Shown here piece by piece: positions 10,836 to 18,560 of a stretch of 64,000 nt of DNA (within the stretch, counting starts at the first letter, position 1; each line of letters starts with the position of its first letter). The stretch lies in the NCBI RefSeq assembly GCF_003952505.1, contig NZ_CP034450.1, forward strand, positions 1,612,001 to 1,676,000, given 5' to 3'. A model generated the notes under the pieces. It was given only the letters and a program-made list of their open reading frames with translations. It was not told where the DNA came from and did not search any database. The stretch is from Mesorhizobium sp. M4B.F.Ca.ET.058.02.1.1 (GTDB taxonomy: Bacteria > Pseudomonadota > Alphaproteobacteria > Rhizobiales > Rhizobiaceae). The position numbers and the translations under genes are program-made.

Positions 10836-12155
10836 CTATTTGATGTAGCCCGCTTCCGTCATGGTGCGCTCCACCTCGGCCTGGACGCCATTCAGCGCAT
10901 CGTCGACCGACTGCTCGCCGGTGACCGCGGCGGCAACGGCCTGGCCGACCTGCGTGCCAATGCCCTGGAATTCAGGGATGGCGACGAACTGGATGCCGGT
11001 ATAGGGCACCGGATCCTTGGTCTGCTTGGTCGGATCGGCGGATTCGATCGCCGAAAGCACCGTCGCGGCGAAGGGCGCCGCCTTCTGGTAGTCGGCGCTG
11101 GCATAGGTGGACTTGCGGGTTCCGGGCGGCGCCGCCACCCAGCCTTCGGTCTCGCCGACGCGCTGGACATAGGCCTTCGAGGTCGCCCATTTGACAAAGG
11201 ACTTCGCCGCGTCCGCCTTCTTGGTCGAGGCCGGGATGGCGAGGCTCCAGGCCCAGCCCCAGGCCGAACCGTTGGGGGTGACCGCGACCGGCGCCTTGGC
11301 GAAGGCGACCTTGTCGGCGACCTTGCTCTGCTTCGGGTCATAGACGCGGCCCGCCGCGGACGTGGCGTCGATCCACATGGCGCAATGGCCGGAAGCAAAC
11401 AGCGTCTGGTTCTCGTTGAAGCCGTTGGAGCTGATGCCCGGGGGTCCATCCTTCTTCATCGTGTCGACATACCAGCCGATCGCCTTCTTCCAGGCGTCGG
11501 AATTGATCTGCGGCTTCCAGTCCATGTCGAACCACTGGCCGCCGAATGTGTTCACCAGCGTGCCGACGAAGGCCATGTTCTCGCCCCAGCCCGGCTTGCC
11601 GCGCAGGCAGAGCCCGTACTGCTCCTTCGACTTGTCGGTGAGCTTGTCGGCAAATTCGGTGATCTGGTCGTAGGTCGGCTGCTCCGGCATCTTCAGGCCG
11701 GCGGCGTCGAACAGGTCCTTGCGGTAGAGCGTGAACGAGCTTTCGGCGTAGAACGGCACTGCGTAGAGCTTGCCGTCGACGGTCAGGCCGTTGCGAACCG
11801 GCGCGATCAGGTCGTCATAGTCGTAGTCGTCGCCGAGATCGTTGAGCGACGTCAGCCAGCCTGCCTTGCCCCAGATCGGCGTCTCGTAGCCGCCGATGGT
11901 GAGCACGTCGAACTGGCCGCCCTTGGTGGCGATGTCGGTGGTGACGCGCTCGCGCAGCACGTTCTCCTCAAGCGTGACCCAATTGACCTTGTTGCCGGTC
12001 GCCTTCTCCCACTCCGGCGACAGCTTCTGCATGATGATCATGTCGCCGTTGTTGACCGTGGCGACGGTGATTTCCGTGGCGAGCGCCGTGCCTGCCGCCA
12101 GCGCCGAGGCGGTGACCGATACGGCGAGAATCCCGAAAAGCTTACCCGTTGGCAT
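10836..12155 (-). CDS. Extracellular polyol-binding protein of an ABC importer (SmoE-like)
   Basis: A 439-residue family-1 extracellular solute-binding protein. It starts at MPTGKLFGILAVSVTASALA, a signal peptide with cleavage near ALA-TEITVATVNNG, preceded by an AGGAGG ribosome-binding site; an in-frame ATG at 12182 is less likely. It resembles sorbitol/mannitol-binding SmoE proteins (NKVNWVTLEENVLRERVTTD, GEQSVDDALNGVQAEVE). No permease or ATPase gene follows, so it is an orphan here and must work with membrane components encoded elsewhere or be a relic of a larger operon. Confidence 0.9.
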   Translation of the reverse strand: MPTGKLFGILAVSVTASALAAGTALATEITVATVNNGDMIIMQKLSPEWEKATGNKVNWVTLEENVLRERVTTDIATKGGQFDVLTIGGYETPIWGKAGWLTSLNDLGDDYDYDDLIAPVRNGLTVDGKLYAVPFYAESSFTLYRKDLFDAAGLKMPEQPTYDQITEFADKLTDKSKEQYGLCLRGKPGWGENMAFVGTLVNTFGGQWFDMDWKPQINSDAWKKAIGWYVDTMKKDGPPGISSNGFNENQTLFASGHCAMWIDATSAAGRVYDPKQSKVADKVAFAKAPVAVTPNGSAWGWAWSLAIPASTKKADAAKSFVKWATSKAYVQRVGETEGWVAAPPGTRKSTYASADYQKAAPFAATVLSAIESADPTKQTKDPVPYTGIQFVAIPEFQGIGTQVGQAVAAAVTGEQSVDDALNGVQAEVERTMTEAGYIK

Positions 12156-12189
12156 TTCGTCTCCTCCTTTACGAATGCGCATGTGTAAA

Positions 12190-12355
12190 TGGACATGCGT
12201 ATATATTCTATCGCGCTACAGAAAATTTGAGTCAAGCCGCCTGTCGCCTGATTTTCTGAGCTCCTGTCTCGCCAGGCCGGTAAATTTTCTCCAAATGATG
12301 CACATAAGAAGGCTGCGTGCGCATTGATATAAGTGAACATACGTATAGTTTCTGT
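12190..12355. promoter_or_regulatory. Paired operator-like direct repeats in the divergent polyol promoter
   Basis: Two 22-bp direct repeats (12190-12211 and 12334-12355; 17 of 22 positions equal) read TGRACATRCGTATA-NN-TTCTRT. The right copy contains AACATACGTATAGTT (12336-12350), a near-palindrome with a central CG as in LacI-family operators. A TTGACT hexamer begins at 12355. They flank the gap between the divergent binding-protein and kinase genes, so one regulator, probably the LacI protein at 7685-8713, may control both directions. Confidence 0.55.
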
Positions 12356-12465
12356 TGACTTCAGCTCCGCCGCGATTTACCCCGGCTGCAGCCCGGCGCT
12401 ATCGTGCGGCCGGTGCGCGCCGAAATCAGCGCCTGGCAAGGCTGGGGAGAGAAGGAATTGCAGGA

Positions 12466-13446
12466 ATGAGCCGCCGAAGGGAGATCGCCGCCGAAGGCGC
12501 GGGGCCGACGATTGTCGCCGGCGAGATCCTGGCCGAGATCATGGCGACGGAGCCAGGTCTCGGCTTCCTCGAGCCGCTGACGCTGATGGGGCCCTATCCG
12601 AGCGGCGCGCCGGCGATCTTCATCGACCAGGTGGCGAGGCTAGGCGGCGGCGCCGGCATCGTCGCCTGCGTCGGCCGCGACGATTTCGGCATCATCAATC
12701 TGGAACGGCTCAAGCGCGACGGCGTCGATGTCTCGGCCGTGTCGATCAGCGACCGCTATCCGACCGGAAGCGCCTTCGTGCGCTACAGGCCGGACGGCGG
12801 CAGGGACTTCGTCTACAACATCGCCGAATCCGCCGCCGGGCAGATCCGCCTCACGCCGGAGGCGCGGCGACTGGCGGACGGTGCCGGCCATCTGCATGTC
12901 ATGGGCTCGACCCTGTCGGTAGCGGGGCTGAAGGAGATCGTCGCCTATGCGGTGAAGGCGGTGCGGGCGCGCGGCGGCTCGACCTCCTTCGACCCGAATG
13001 TGCGCAAGGAGCTGATCGACGGCGCCGACGGCGCGCTGCTTTCCGCCCTTGTCGACGACGCCGATCTCCTGCTGCCTTCCGGCGACGAGCTGCTTGCCGC
13101 GGCCGGCGTCAACGACGAGGAACAGGCTGTGGCGGCGCTGATCGCCAGGGGCGTTGGCGAGATCGTGCTGAAGCGCGGCGCCGCCGGCTCAACCCGTTTC
13201 GGCGCCGACGGCAGCCGGATCGACTGCGCCGGCTTCCTGGTCGAGGAAGTCGACCCGACCGGGGCCGGCGACTGTTTCGGCGCCACCTACCTCACCTGCC
13301 GGCGCAAGGGGATGGAGCCGGCCAAGGCGCTGTTCTATGCCAATGCCGCGGGCGCCCGCAACGTGACGCGGCGCGGGCCGATGGAAGGCCTTGCCGGTCT
13401 CGACGTGCTTGACGACTTCATCGCCGGGACGGCGCGAGCGACATGA
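12466..13446 (+). CDS. PfkB-family sugar kinase, candidate D-tagatose kinase
   Basis: A 326-residue ribokinase-fold kinase. It starts at [20 protein letters not shown] after AGGA. The PfkB signatures are present: [20 protein letters not shown] near the N-terminus and [18 protein letters not shown] with the catalytic Asp near residue 265. In Agrobacterium a PF00294 kinase in the matching locus phosphorylates D-tagatose to D-tagatose 6-phosphate. Its stop overlaps the start of the GatZ-like gene, and the two form an operon divergent from the dehydrogenase genes. Confidence 0.9.
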   Translation: MSRRREIAAEGAGPTIVAGEILAEIMATEPGLGFLEPLTLMGPYPSGAPAIFIDQVARLGGGAGIVACVGRDDFGIINLERLKRDGVDVSAVSISDRYPTGSAFVRYRPDGGRDFVYNIAESAAGQIRLTPEARRLADGAGHLHVMGSTLSVAGLKEIVAYAVKAVRARGGSTSFDPNVRKELIDGADGALLSALVDDADLLLPSGDELLAAAGVNDEEQAVAALIARGVGEIVLKRGAAGSTRFGADGSRIDCAGFLVEEVDPTGAGDCFGATYLTCRRKGMEPAKALFYANAAGARNVTRRGPMEGLAGLDVLDDFIAGTARAT

Positions 13447-14720
13447 TGACCAATCCGCTGACAGGCCTCGCCACCGCGCGCAGAAACGGGTCGCCCTATG
13501 GCATCACCTCGATCTGCTCGGCGCATCCGCTGGTGATCCAGGCGGCGATCCGGCGCGCCGTCGCCGACCCGGATTTGATGCTGCTGATCGAGGCGACCTG
13601 CAACCAGGTCAACCAGTTCGGCGGCTATACCGGGATGACGCCCGACCTGTTCGTCGCCTTCGTCAAGGAGATCGCCAGCCGCGAGGGGCTCCAGCCCTCG
13701 CGCATCATCTTCGGCGGCGACCATCTCGGGCCCAATCCATGGCGCTCCGAGCCGGCGGCGCAGGCGATGGCCAAGGCCGAAGCCATGGTCACGGCCTATG
13801 TCTGGGCCGGCTTCAGCAAGATCCATCTCGACGCCTCGATGGGCTGCGCCGGCGAGCCCGCAGCCCTCGACGACGAGACCATCGCGACGCGGGCCGCCCG
13901 GCTCGCCAAGGCGGCCGAGAAGGCGGCGCGGGCCAAGGACGGCGCGCTGCCGCTCTACATCATCGGCACCGAGGTTCCCGTCCCCGGCGGCGCCGATCAC
14001 GCGCTCAGCGACCTGAAGCCAACCGAAGCGGCGGCAGCGCGGCGCACGATCGAAATCCATCGCGAGATTTTTGCGCGCGAGGGCCTCGGTGAAGCGTTCG
14101 GCCGCGTCATCGCTTTGGTCGTGCAGCCGGGCGTCGAATTCGGCAGCGAGAACGTCATCGCGTACAAGCCGGAAGCACCGAAAGCGCTGACCGCACTGCT
14201 CGATGAACAGCCGTCGCTCGTCTACGAGGCGCACTCCACCGACTACCAGAGCCGCGCGGCGCTGACGGCGCTGGTCGCCAACGGCTTTCCGATCCTCAAG
14301 GTCGGCCCGGGCCTGACCTTCGCCTTGCGCGAGGCGCTCTACGGGCTCGACCTGATCGCCGCGGAAATGGTCCCCGGCTATGGCGAGCGCTCGCTTGCCC
14401 GCGCGATGGAGCGCGTGATGCTGGCGGCGCCCGGCCATTGGCGCAGTCATTATCATGGCGGCGAGACCAGCCTCTATCTGCAGCGTCACTACAGCTACAG
14501 CGATCGCATCCGCTACTATTGGAGCAATCCCGCGGCAAGCGTCGCCGTCGGCCGCCTGCGCGAGGTGCTTACCGGCGTCGGCATCCCCGAAACGCTGATG
14601 CGGCAGTTCCTGCCGACGCTGCCGGCAGGCCTCGGGCCGGCGAGCGATCCCGAAGCCATCCTGCTCGCGGCGGTCGATGCGGTGCTGGCGGATTACGAGG
14701 CGGCGTGCCGGGGCGGGTGA
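13443..14720 (+). CDS. GatZ/KbaZ-like protein (PF08013), candidate D-tagatose 6-phosphate 4-epimerase
   Basis: A 425-residue PF08013 protein: [61 protein letters not shown] and STDYQSR are the conserved blocks. Enterobacterial GatZ/KbaZ is described as a non-catalytic subunit of tagatose-bisphosphate aldolase, but no GatY/KbaY partner is encoded here. The Agrobacterium homologue in a locus of this make-up epimerises D-tagatose 6-phosphate to D-fructose 6-phosphate. That would feed the polyol route into glycolysis. The start at 13443 overlaps the kinase stop. Confidence 0.9.
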   Translation: MMTNPLTGLATARRNGSPYGITSICSAHPLVIQAAIRRAVADPDLMLLIEATCNQVNQFGGYTGMTPDLFVAFVKEIASREGLQPSRIIFGGDHLGPNPWRSEPAAQAMAKAEAMVTAYVWAGFSKIHLDASMGCAGEPAALDDETIATRAARLAKAAEKAARAKDGALPLYIIGTEVPVPGGADHALSDLKPTEAAAARRTIEIHREIFAREGLGEAFGRVIALVVQPGVEFGSENVIAYKPEAPKALTALLDEQPSLVYEAHSTDYQSRAALTALVANGFPILKVGPGLTFALREALYGLDLIAAEMVPGYGERSLARAMERVMLAAPGHWRSHYHGGETSLYLQRHYSYSDRIRYYWSNPAASVAVGRLREVLTGVGIPETLMRQFLPTLPAGLGPASDPEAILLAAVDAVLADYEAACRGG

Positions 14721-14758
14721 GCTGAGGACCTAAACCGGAGATGCCGGCGGGACAGCTC

Positions 14759-15001
14759 CTACTCAAACCCCGCCGCCGGCGCCCGCGGCCCGTCGTCCTC
14801 CTCCGGCGGTTGGAGGATCTCGATCAGCCGCGCCACCCGCGTGCCCGGCAAGTGGCGGCCCTCATTGACCAGCGCCTCGTCGGCGCCGATCCAGGCGAAG
14901 GCCTCGCGCAGTTCGCCGAGGCTGGCGCCGGTCAGCGCGATGTCAGCGAGGACGGCCTCGTCCACCGGACCCAGCACTGAAATGATGTCGTCGCGTGTCA
15001 T
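14759..15001 (-). CDS. Hypothetical small acidic protein
   Basis: Eighty residues beginning MTRDDIISVLGPVDEAVLADIALTG. The sequence is helical and acidic with no signal peptide or membrane segment, and has a Pro-rich tail (PPEEDDGPRAP). Codon use matches the neighbours, and the gene fills the gap between the convergent GatZ-like and GST genes. Family unknown to me. Confidence 0.6.
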   Translation of the reverse strand: MTRDDIISVLGPVDEAVLADIALTGASLGELREAFAWIGADEALVNEGRHLPGTRVARLIEILQPPEEDDGPRAPAAGFE

Positions 15002-15131
15002 GGTTGCCTCCGCGCCGGCCTGGCACCGAAGGGCCCGGCCCTGGTGACGGAATCTGGGGCGCGAAATCGGATAAGCAATGGCAGAGCCGGGTTTGGCGCG
15101 GATTCGAAACGCGGTCCTCGGCGAGCGGGCG

Positions 15132-15761
15132 TCAGGCGCCGGAATGTGGATCGATGCTGTAAGGATGGACGGGATAGTCGGGACCGATCGCGTCCCGCAC
15201 CCGGCCGATCCACGCCGTCACGAACGGATAGTCCGCGAGCTTAAAGCCGCAATCCTCGGCGCGGTGGCTGTAGGCATAGACGGCGATGTCGGCAATGGTG
15301 AGAGTGTCACCGACAAGGAACGCCCCGTCGGCGAGGCTGCGCTCCAGCGCCGCCAGCGTACGGGCGCCGGCTTCGCGCTTGCCCGAAACCATCGCCTGAT
15401 TGCGCTCGAGCCGCCCGGTCAGGACCCAGTACCGCAGCGAGCCAATCACCGGCTCGACATAATACTGCTCGAAGAACAGCCATTGCATCACCTTGGCGCG
15501 GAGAAGCCGGTCTGCCGGCAGATAGGATGTGCCCTCCGCGACGCAGACGAGGATCGCGTTGGACTCGGCGATCGCCTGCCCATTCTCAACGGCGAGCACC
15601 GGCACGGCGCCGGCCGGGTTGAGCTTAAGGAAAGCCTCCGTGTGGCTCTCGCCCTCGAAAATCGAGACGACGCGGGTTTCGTAGGCGATGCCGAGCAAGC
15701 CGAGCAGGACCCTCACCTTCCAGCCATTCTGCGACGGCAGATAATCGTAGAGCGTGAGCAT
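15132..15761 (-). CDS. Glutathione S-transferase
   Basis: A 209-residue cytosolic GST. The N-terminal thioredoxin-like domain (MLTLYDYLPSQNGWKVRVLL, NPAGAVPVLAVENGQAIAES with the cis-Pro and the ES glutathione-binding pair) is followed by an all-helical domain (LVGDTLTIADIAVYAYSHRA, the family N-capping motif). The likely catalytic Ser/Asn is in SQNGWK. The ATG at 15761 gives the standard start; the upstream ATG at 15818 is disfavoured. Substrate unknown. Confidence 0.92.
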   Translation of the reverse strand: MLTLYDYLPSQNGWKVRVLLGLLGIAYETRVVSIFEGESHTEAFLKLNPAGAVPVLAVENGQAIAESNAILVCVAEGTSYLPADRLLRAKVMQWLFFEQYYVEPVIGSLRYWVLTGRLERNQAMVSGKREAGARTLAALERSLADGAFLVGDTLTIADIAVYAYSHRAEDCGFKLADYPFVTAWIGRVRDAIGPDYPVHPYSIDPHSGA

Positions 15762-15823
15762 GGTGGGCCCTTTCGTCCAATCGGGACCGGCTTCGCATAG
15801 CGCAGGGGTATGGTCCACCCGAT

Positions 15824-16240
15824 TTATGCTAGGCCCCGAAGCGGCTCTAAACAGCCGCCGGCGATGTCAATCAGCGGGTGTAACGATCCGAACGACGACC
15901 ATCGAATCGAGCCCCAGCACGCGAGCGAGGGCCAGTGCATTCGGCACCAATATGGGGAGTCTGCGTCGAAGGGAGCATTGCTGTGCGTCAGGTTGAAGAG
16001 CGCCTTTGCGCAGACCTCTTCGAACATATACTGGGCCAAAGCCTGCACATCGTTCGCCTTTTCGGCCCGCAAGGTCTTGTGCCGGATATGATCGAAAAGG
16101 TGATGTGCTTTCAGCCAGGCCCCGCGATCTTTGACCATCGTGCGAAGGCGATCGAGAGTCTCGGTGTCGCGGACGTGCGGACCGAAGAACTCAAAGAGCT
16201 CCTGCATCTGTCGCAGCATGTCCCAACCTCTGGTCGGCAT
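15824..16240 (-). pseudogene. Hypothetical protein with a C-terminal frameshift
   Basis: The frame from MPTRGWDMLRQMQELFEFFG is well formed (helical, with MVKDRGAWLKAHHLFDHIR and MFEEVCAKALFNLTHSNAPF) up to DADSPY near 15950. After that the in-frame reading turns Trp/Ser-rich, while the next frame reads LVPNALALARVLGLDSMVVV and RIVTPAD then stops. One base inserted or lost near 15950 explains this. Family not recognised; it is not likely to be functional as read. Confidence 0.5.
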
Positions 16241-16275
16241 GAATGTCGTATGTCCCTCCTCGTCGGAAGCCGCCC

Positions 16276-17376
16276 TCACCCCCGCTTCTCGATATCGGCA
16301 GCCACAGCCATCGCTTCCAGGCCGATCTCGCGCAGCAGGCCGGTGACCGGGTTGTGGAAGCCGACGAGGTAGAGGCCGAGCTCCGAGGCGCGGGCGTTGA
16401 CGCCGCTCTTCTGCGGCCTGAGCTCCGCCGGCAGGAACTTGTCGTAGGCGGGGCGGTAGCCGGTGGCGAGGATGACGGCGTCGAAGTCTTCCTGCCGGCC
16501 GTCGACGAAGGTGGCGTCACCCTCGCCGAAGCGCTTGATGTCGGGCGCGACCTTGATCCTGCCGGCCTTGATCGCCGCCACCGTGCCGACATCGATGACC
16601 GGGATGCGGCCGGCGTCGATCTGCTTCAAGATGCCCTCCTTCGGCCGGACAAGGCCGTATTTCTCGAGCTTGCCCAGCGCCAGGTCGAGGATGATCGGGA
16701 ACATCCGGTCGTTGAGGCCCTGCGGCATCGGCCGGCTGGCGATGCCGACCATCTGGATCGGCACGCCGAACAACTGGCGCGGCACGATGTGGACGCCCTT
16801 GCGCACCGACAGCGTCGGGTCGGCGCCGCTCTCGGCAAGGTCGAGCGCGATCTCGGCGCCGGTGTTGCCCATGCCGACGACCAGCACCTTCCTGCCGATG
16901 AAGGGCGCGGCCTCGGTATAGTCGGCGCTGTGCAGCACCTTGCCCTTGAAGGTCTCGATGTCGGGAAAGCTGGGAACGATGGGCTCGGCATTGTTGCCGC
17001 TGGCGACCACGACATGGCGCGCCGTCAGCGCGTCGGATCCGATCTCGACCCGGAAACCGTCCTTGTCGCGGCGGATGGTGTCGACCGTCACGCCGAAGCG
17101 CGGCCTGAGCTCGAAACGTTCGGCATAGGCATCGAGATAGGCCACGACCTTCTCGCGCGGCACGTAGCGCGGATGGTCGCTCGGAAACGGCACGAAGGGC
17201 AGCGAGGAGAACGACTTCACCGTATGCAGATGCAGCCGCCGATAGTGCCGCCGCCAGGCCGGCGCCACCTGATCGGCCTTTTCGAGCATGATGAAATCCA
17301 CCCCGGCCCGGCGCAAGCAAGCGCCGACGGCAAGGCCGGCCGGCCCGGCGCCGACAATCACGACATTGGTATCCAA
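16276..17376 (-). CDS. Flavin-containing monooxygenase, YUCCA-like
   Basis: A 366-residue class B flavoprotein monooxygenase. It has the FAD loop VVIVGAGPAGLAVGACLRRA (residues 5-24), the FMO fingerprint FKGKVLHSADY (exact FxGxxxHxxxY), the NADPH loop VVGMGNTGAEIALDLAE, and the closing ILATGYRPAY. The short 366-residue architecture matches bacterial relatives of plant YUCCA enzymes, which decarboxylate indole-3-pyruvate to the auxin IAA. An IAA role in a plant-associated bacterium is attractive but unproven. It is a single gene. Confidence 0.88.
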   Translation of the reverse strand: MDTNVVIVGAGPAGLAVGACLRRAGVDFIMLEKADQVAPAWRRHYRRLHLHTVKSFSSLPFVPFPSDHPRYVPREKVVAYLDAYAERFELRPRFGVTVDTIRRDKDGFRVEIGSDALTARHVVVASGNNAEPIVPSFPDIETFKGKVLHSADYTEAAPFIGRKVLVVGMGNTGAEIALDLAESGADPTLSVRKGVHIVPRQLFGVPIQMVGIASRPMPQGLNDRMFPIILDLALGKLEKYGLVRPKEGILKQIDAGRIPVIDVGTVAAIKAGRIKVAPDIKRFGEGDATFVDGRQEDFDAVILATGYRPAYDKFLPAELRPQKSGVNARASELGLYLVGFHNPVTGLLREIGLEAMAVAADIEKRG

Positions 17377-17855
17377 GCGGTTTCCTCCCCTCCCAGGTCA
17401 TGGCAGGCTATGCCGGGAGGTGTGGGCGGGACAAGTGGGGGTGCCCATCTCCCCCCTTGTGGGGGAGAAAGCGATTTCAACATCTTAGCGAAGCTAAGTG
17501 TTAGAAATCGCAAGAGAGGGGATTTGCTTGGGAGCTCCCTTTGCGGACTTCGGCCAGGATTGTCAGGCAAACGCCGTCGATGTTTCGCACCACTTCGTCG
17601 TTCCAGAAGCGCAGGGTCCTGAAGCCTTTCATCGCAAAATGCCGGTCGCGCCGGCATCCCGTTCCGACTCTGAATGCTGGCCGCCGTCGACCTCGACGAT
17701 CAGCCGCGCCTCGAAGCAGACGAAGTCGAGAATGTAGCCGTCAAGTGGCACCTGCCGCTTGAACTTCAGACCCTCGAGCTGCCTGTTGCGCAGCACCTGC
17801 CACGGGATGTTCTCGGCCTTCGTCGCATCGGCACGCGGTAGTGTCTCAGTTTGAA

Positions 17856-18068
17856 ATTTGAGCGGGTATCGCCAGCCATAAGGTCGCGATCTACACCGTC
17901 TGGTACAACTTCATCAAAATGCACAAGACGTTGAAGATGACGCCTGCAATGGCCGCTGGCGTGTCGCAAACTCTGTGGTCGATGGAAGACCTTTGCGAGA
18001 AGATGGATGCGGTTGCGCCGAAGCCGGGAAAGCGTGGGCCGTACAAGAAACGTGTCGCGACCGACTAG
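17856..18068 (+). pseudogene. C-terminal fragment of IS1-family transposase
   Basis: The frame reads SHKVAIYTVWYNFIKMHKTL, KMTPAMAAGVSQTLWSMEDL and CEKMDAVAPKPGKRGPYKKR, ending VATD and a stop at 18066-18068. This is the conserved C-terminus of the transposase relic in copy 1. The rest of the gene, including the catalytic aspartates, is absent. Confidence 0.85.
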
Positions 18069-18325
18069 CCGTCATCTTCGATGGTGCCGCCGACCGTATC
18101 TCGGAGCAATCGCAGCAGGCGCAATACGACCTGATCCTTAGAGTGGTGCCTACCGCTAACATCGACTTGGACATCCCCGTTGCCTTCCAAACTGACGTAG
18201 GCGATAGCGTCGCTTCCGCCTAGAGTGGGCAGCACCCAAGGATGCCGTTGGCCGGGGAGTTGTCGGTCCAACTCCGCTTCAGTTTGTGCCTTCCCTATCG
18301 TTCCAACCAAGAAATATGACTTCAT
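18065..18325 (-). CDS. Passenger ORF inside the short IS1 derivative, unknown function
   Basis: An 86-residue ORF from MKSYFLVGTIGKAQTEAELD (95 residues if started at 18352), with GGSDAIAYVSLEGNGDVQVD and VVLRLLRLLRDTVGGTIEDDG. It is convergent with the transposase fragment, and the two stop codons overlap by 2 bp. It fills the element up to the right terminal repeat, the same cargo position that holds an Imm8-like gene in copy 1. No family is recognised; an immunity-type role is only a guess by analogy. Confidence 0.5.
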   Translation of the reverse strand: MKSYFLVGTIGKAQTEAELDRQLPGQRHPWVLPTLGGSDAIAYVSLEGNGDVQVDVSGRHHSKDQVVLRLLRLLRDTVGGTIEDDG

Positions 18326-18560
18326 GCATTCTGATAGGATGACCGGTCCCAAATTTCAAACTGAGACACTACCCGGCACGCATGGCTCTTGCAAAGACAC
18401 GGCGCTGTGGCGGAACCTGTTGGCGCATGTGCGTGAAAATCCCCTCTCTTGCGATTTCTAACACTTAGCTTCGCTAAGATGTTGAAATCGCTCTCTCCCC
18501 CACAAGGGGGAGATAGGCGCCTCAACCCCTGACCTCCTCACCGCCCGGCCTTTCTTCCCC

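Larger units (their letters stand above)
17837..18373. mobile_element. Short IS1-family derivative with passenger ORF (copy 2)
   Basis: This 537-bp unit has the same GGTAGTGTCTCAGTTTGAA termini as the element at 5441-6561 and is flanked by a perfect 8-bp target duplication CGGCACGC (17829-17836 and 18374-18381). It keeps only the last 60 or so codons of the transposase on the plus strand, and a different ORF on the minus strand. The intact duplication means it either inserted full length and was later deleted inside, or moved as a non-autonomous unit. Confidence 0.88.
17501..18428 (-). pseudogene. DUF559 (Vsr-like endonuclease fold) gene, split by an IS and frameshifted
   Basis: Removing 17837-18373 and one target copy restores a frame from MRQQVPPQRRVFARAMRADA into TKAENIPWQVLRNRQLEGLK, the segment FKRQVPLDGYILDFVCFEAR and LIVEVDGGQHSESERD, the DUF559 core with its D-x(n)-ExD-type nuclease residues. 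A second lesion near 17650 shifts the frame; the tail GFRTLRFWNDEVVRNIDGV continues in another frame and stops at 17501 inside the left inverted repeat. The intact protein would be about 115-120 residues, the normal DUF559 size. Confidence 0.8.
17447..18514. repeat. 78-bp inverted repeats bounding a DUF559 cassette
   Basis: Positions 17447-17525 and 18437-18514 are reverse complements over about 78 bp with one mismatch and a one-base C-run difference. Each arm holds a GGGGGAGA module and an inner hairpin TCTTAGCGAAGCTAAG. Without the nested IS and its duplication the cassette is about 523 bp and contains only the DUF559 gene. The layout suggests a small mobile or recombining unit. Confidence 0.7.

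Noticed and set aside
13443..14720. Calling the PF08013 protein an aldolase subunit
   Set aside because: No GatY/KbaY partner in the locus; the kinase and dehydrogenase set fits the epimerase role better.
16243..17622. 459-codon plus-strand ORF opposite the flavin monooxygenase
   Set aside because: Shadow frame; all FMO motifs are on the minus strand.
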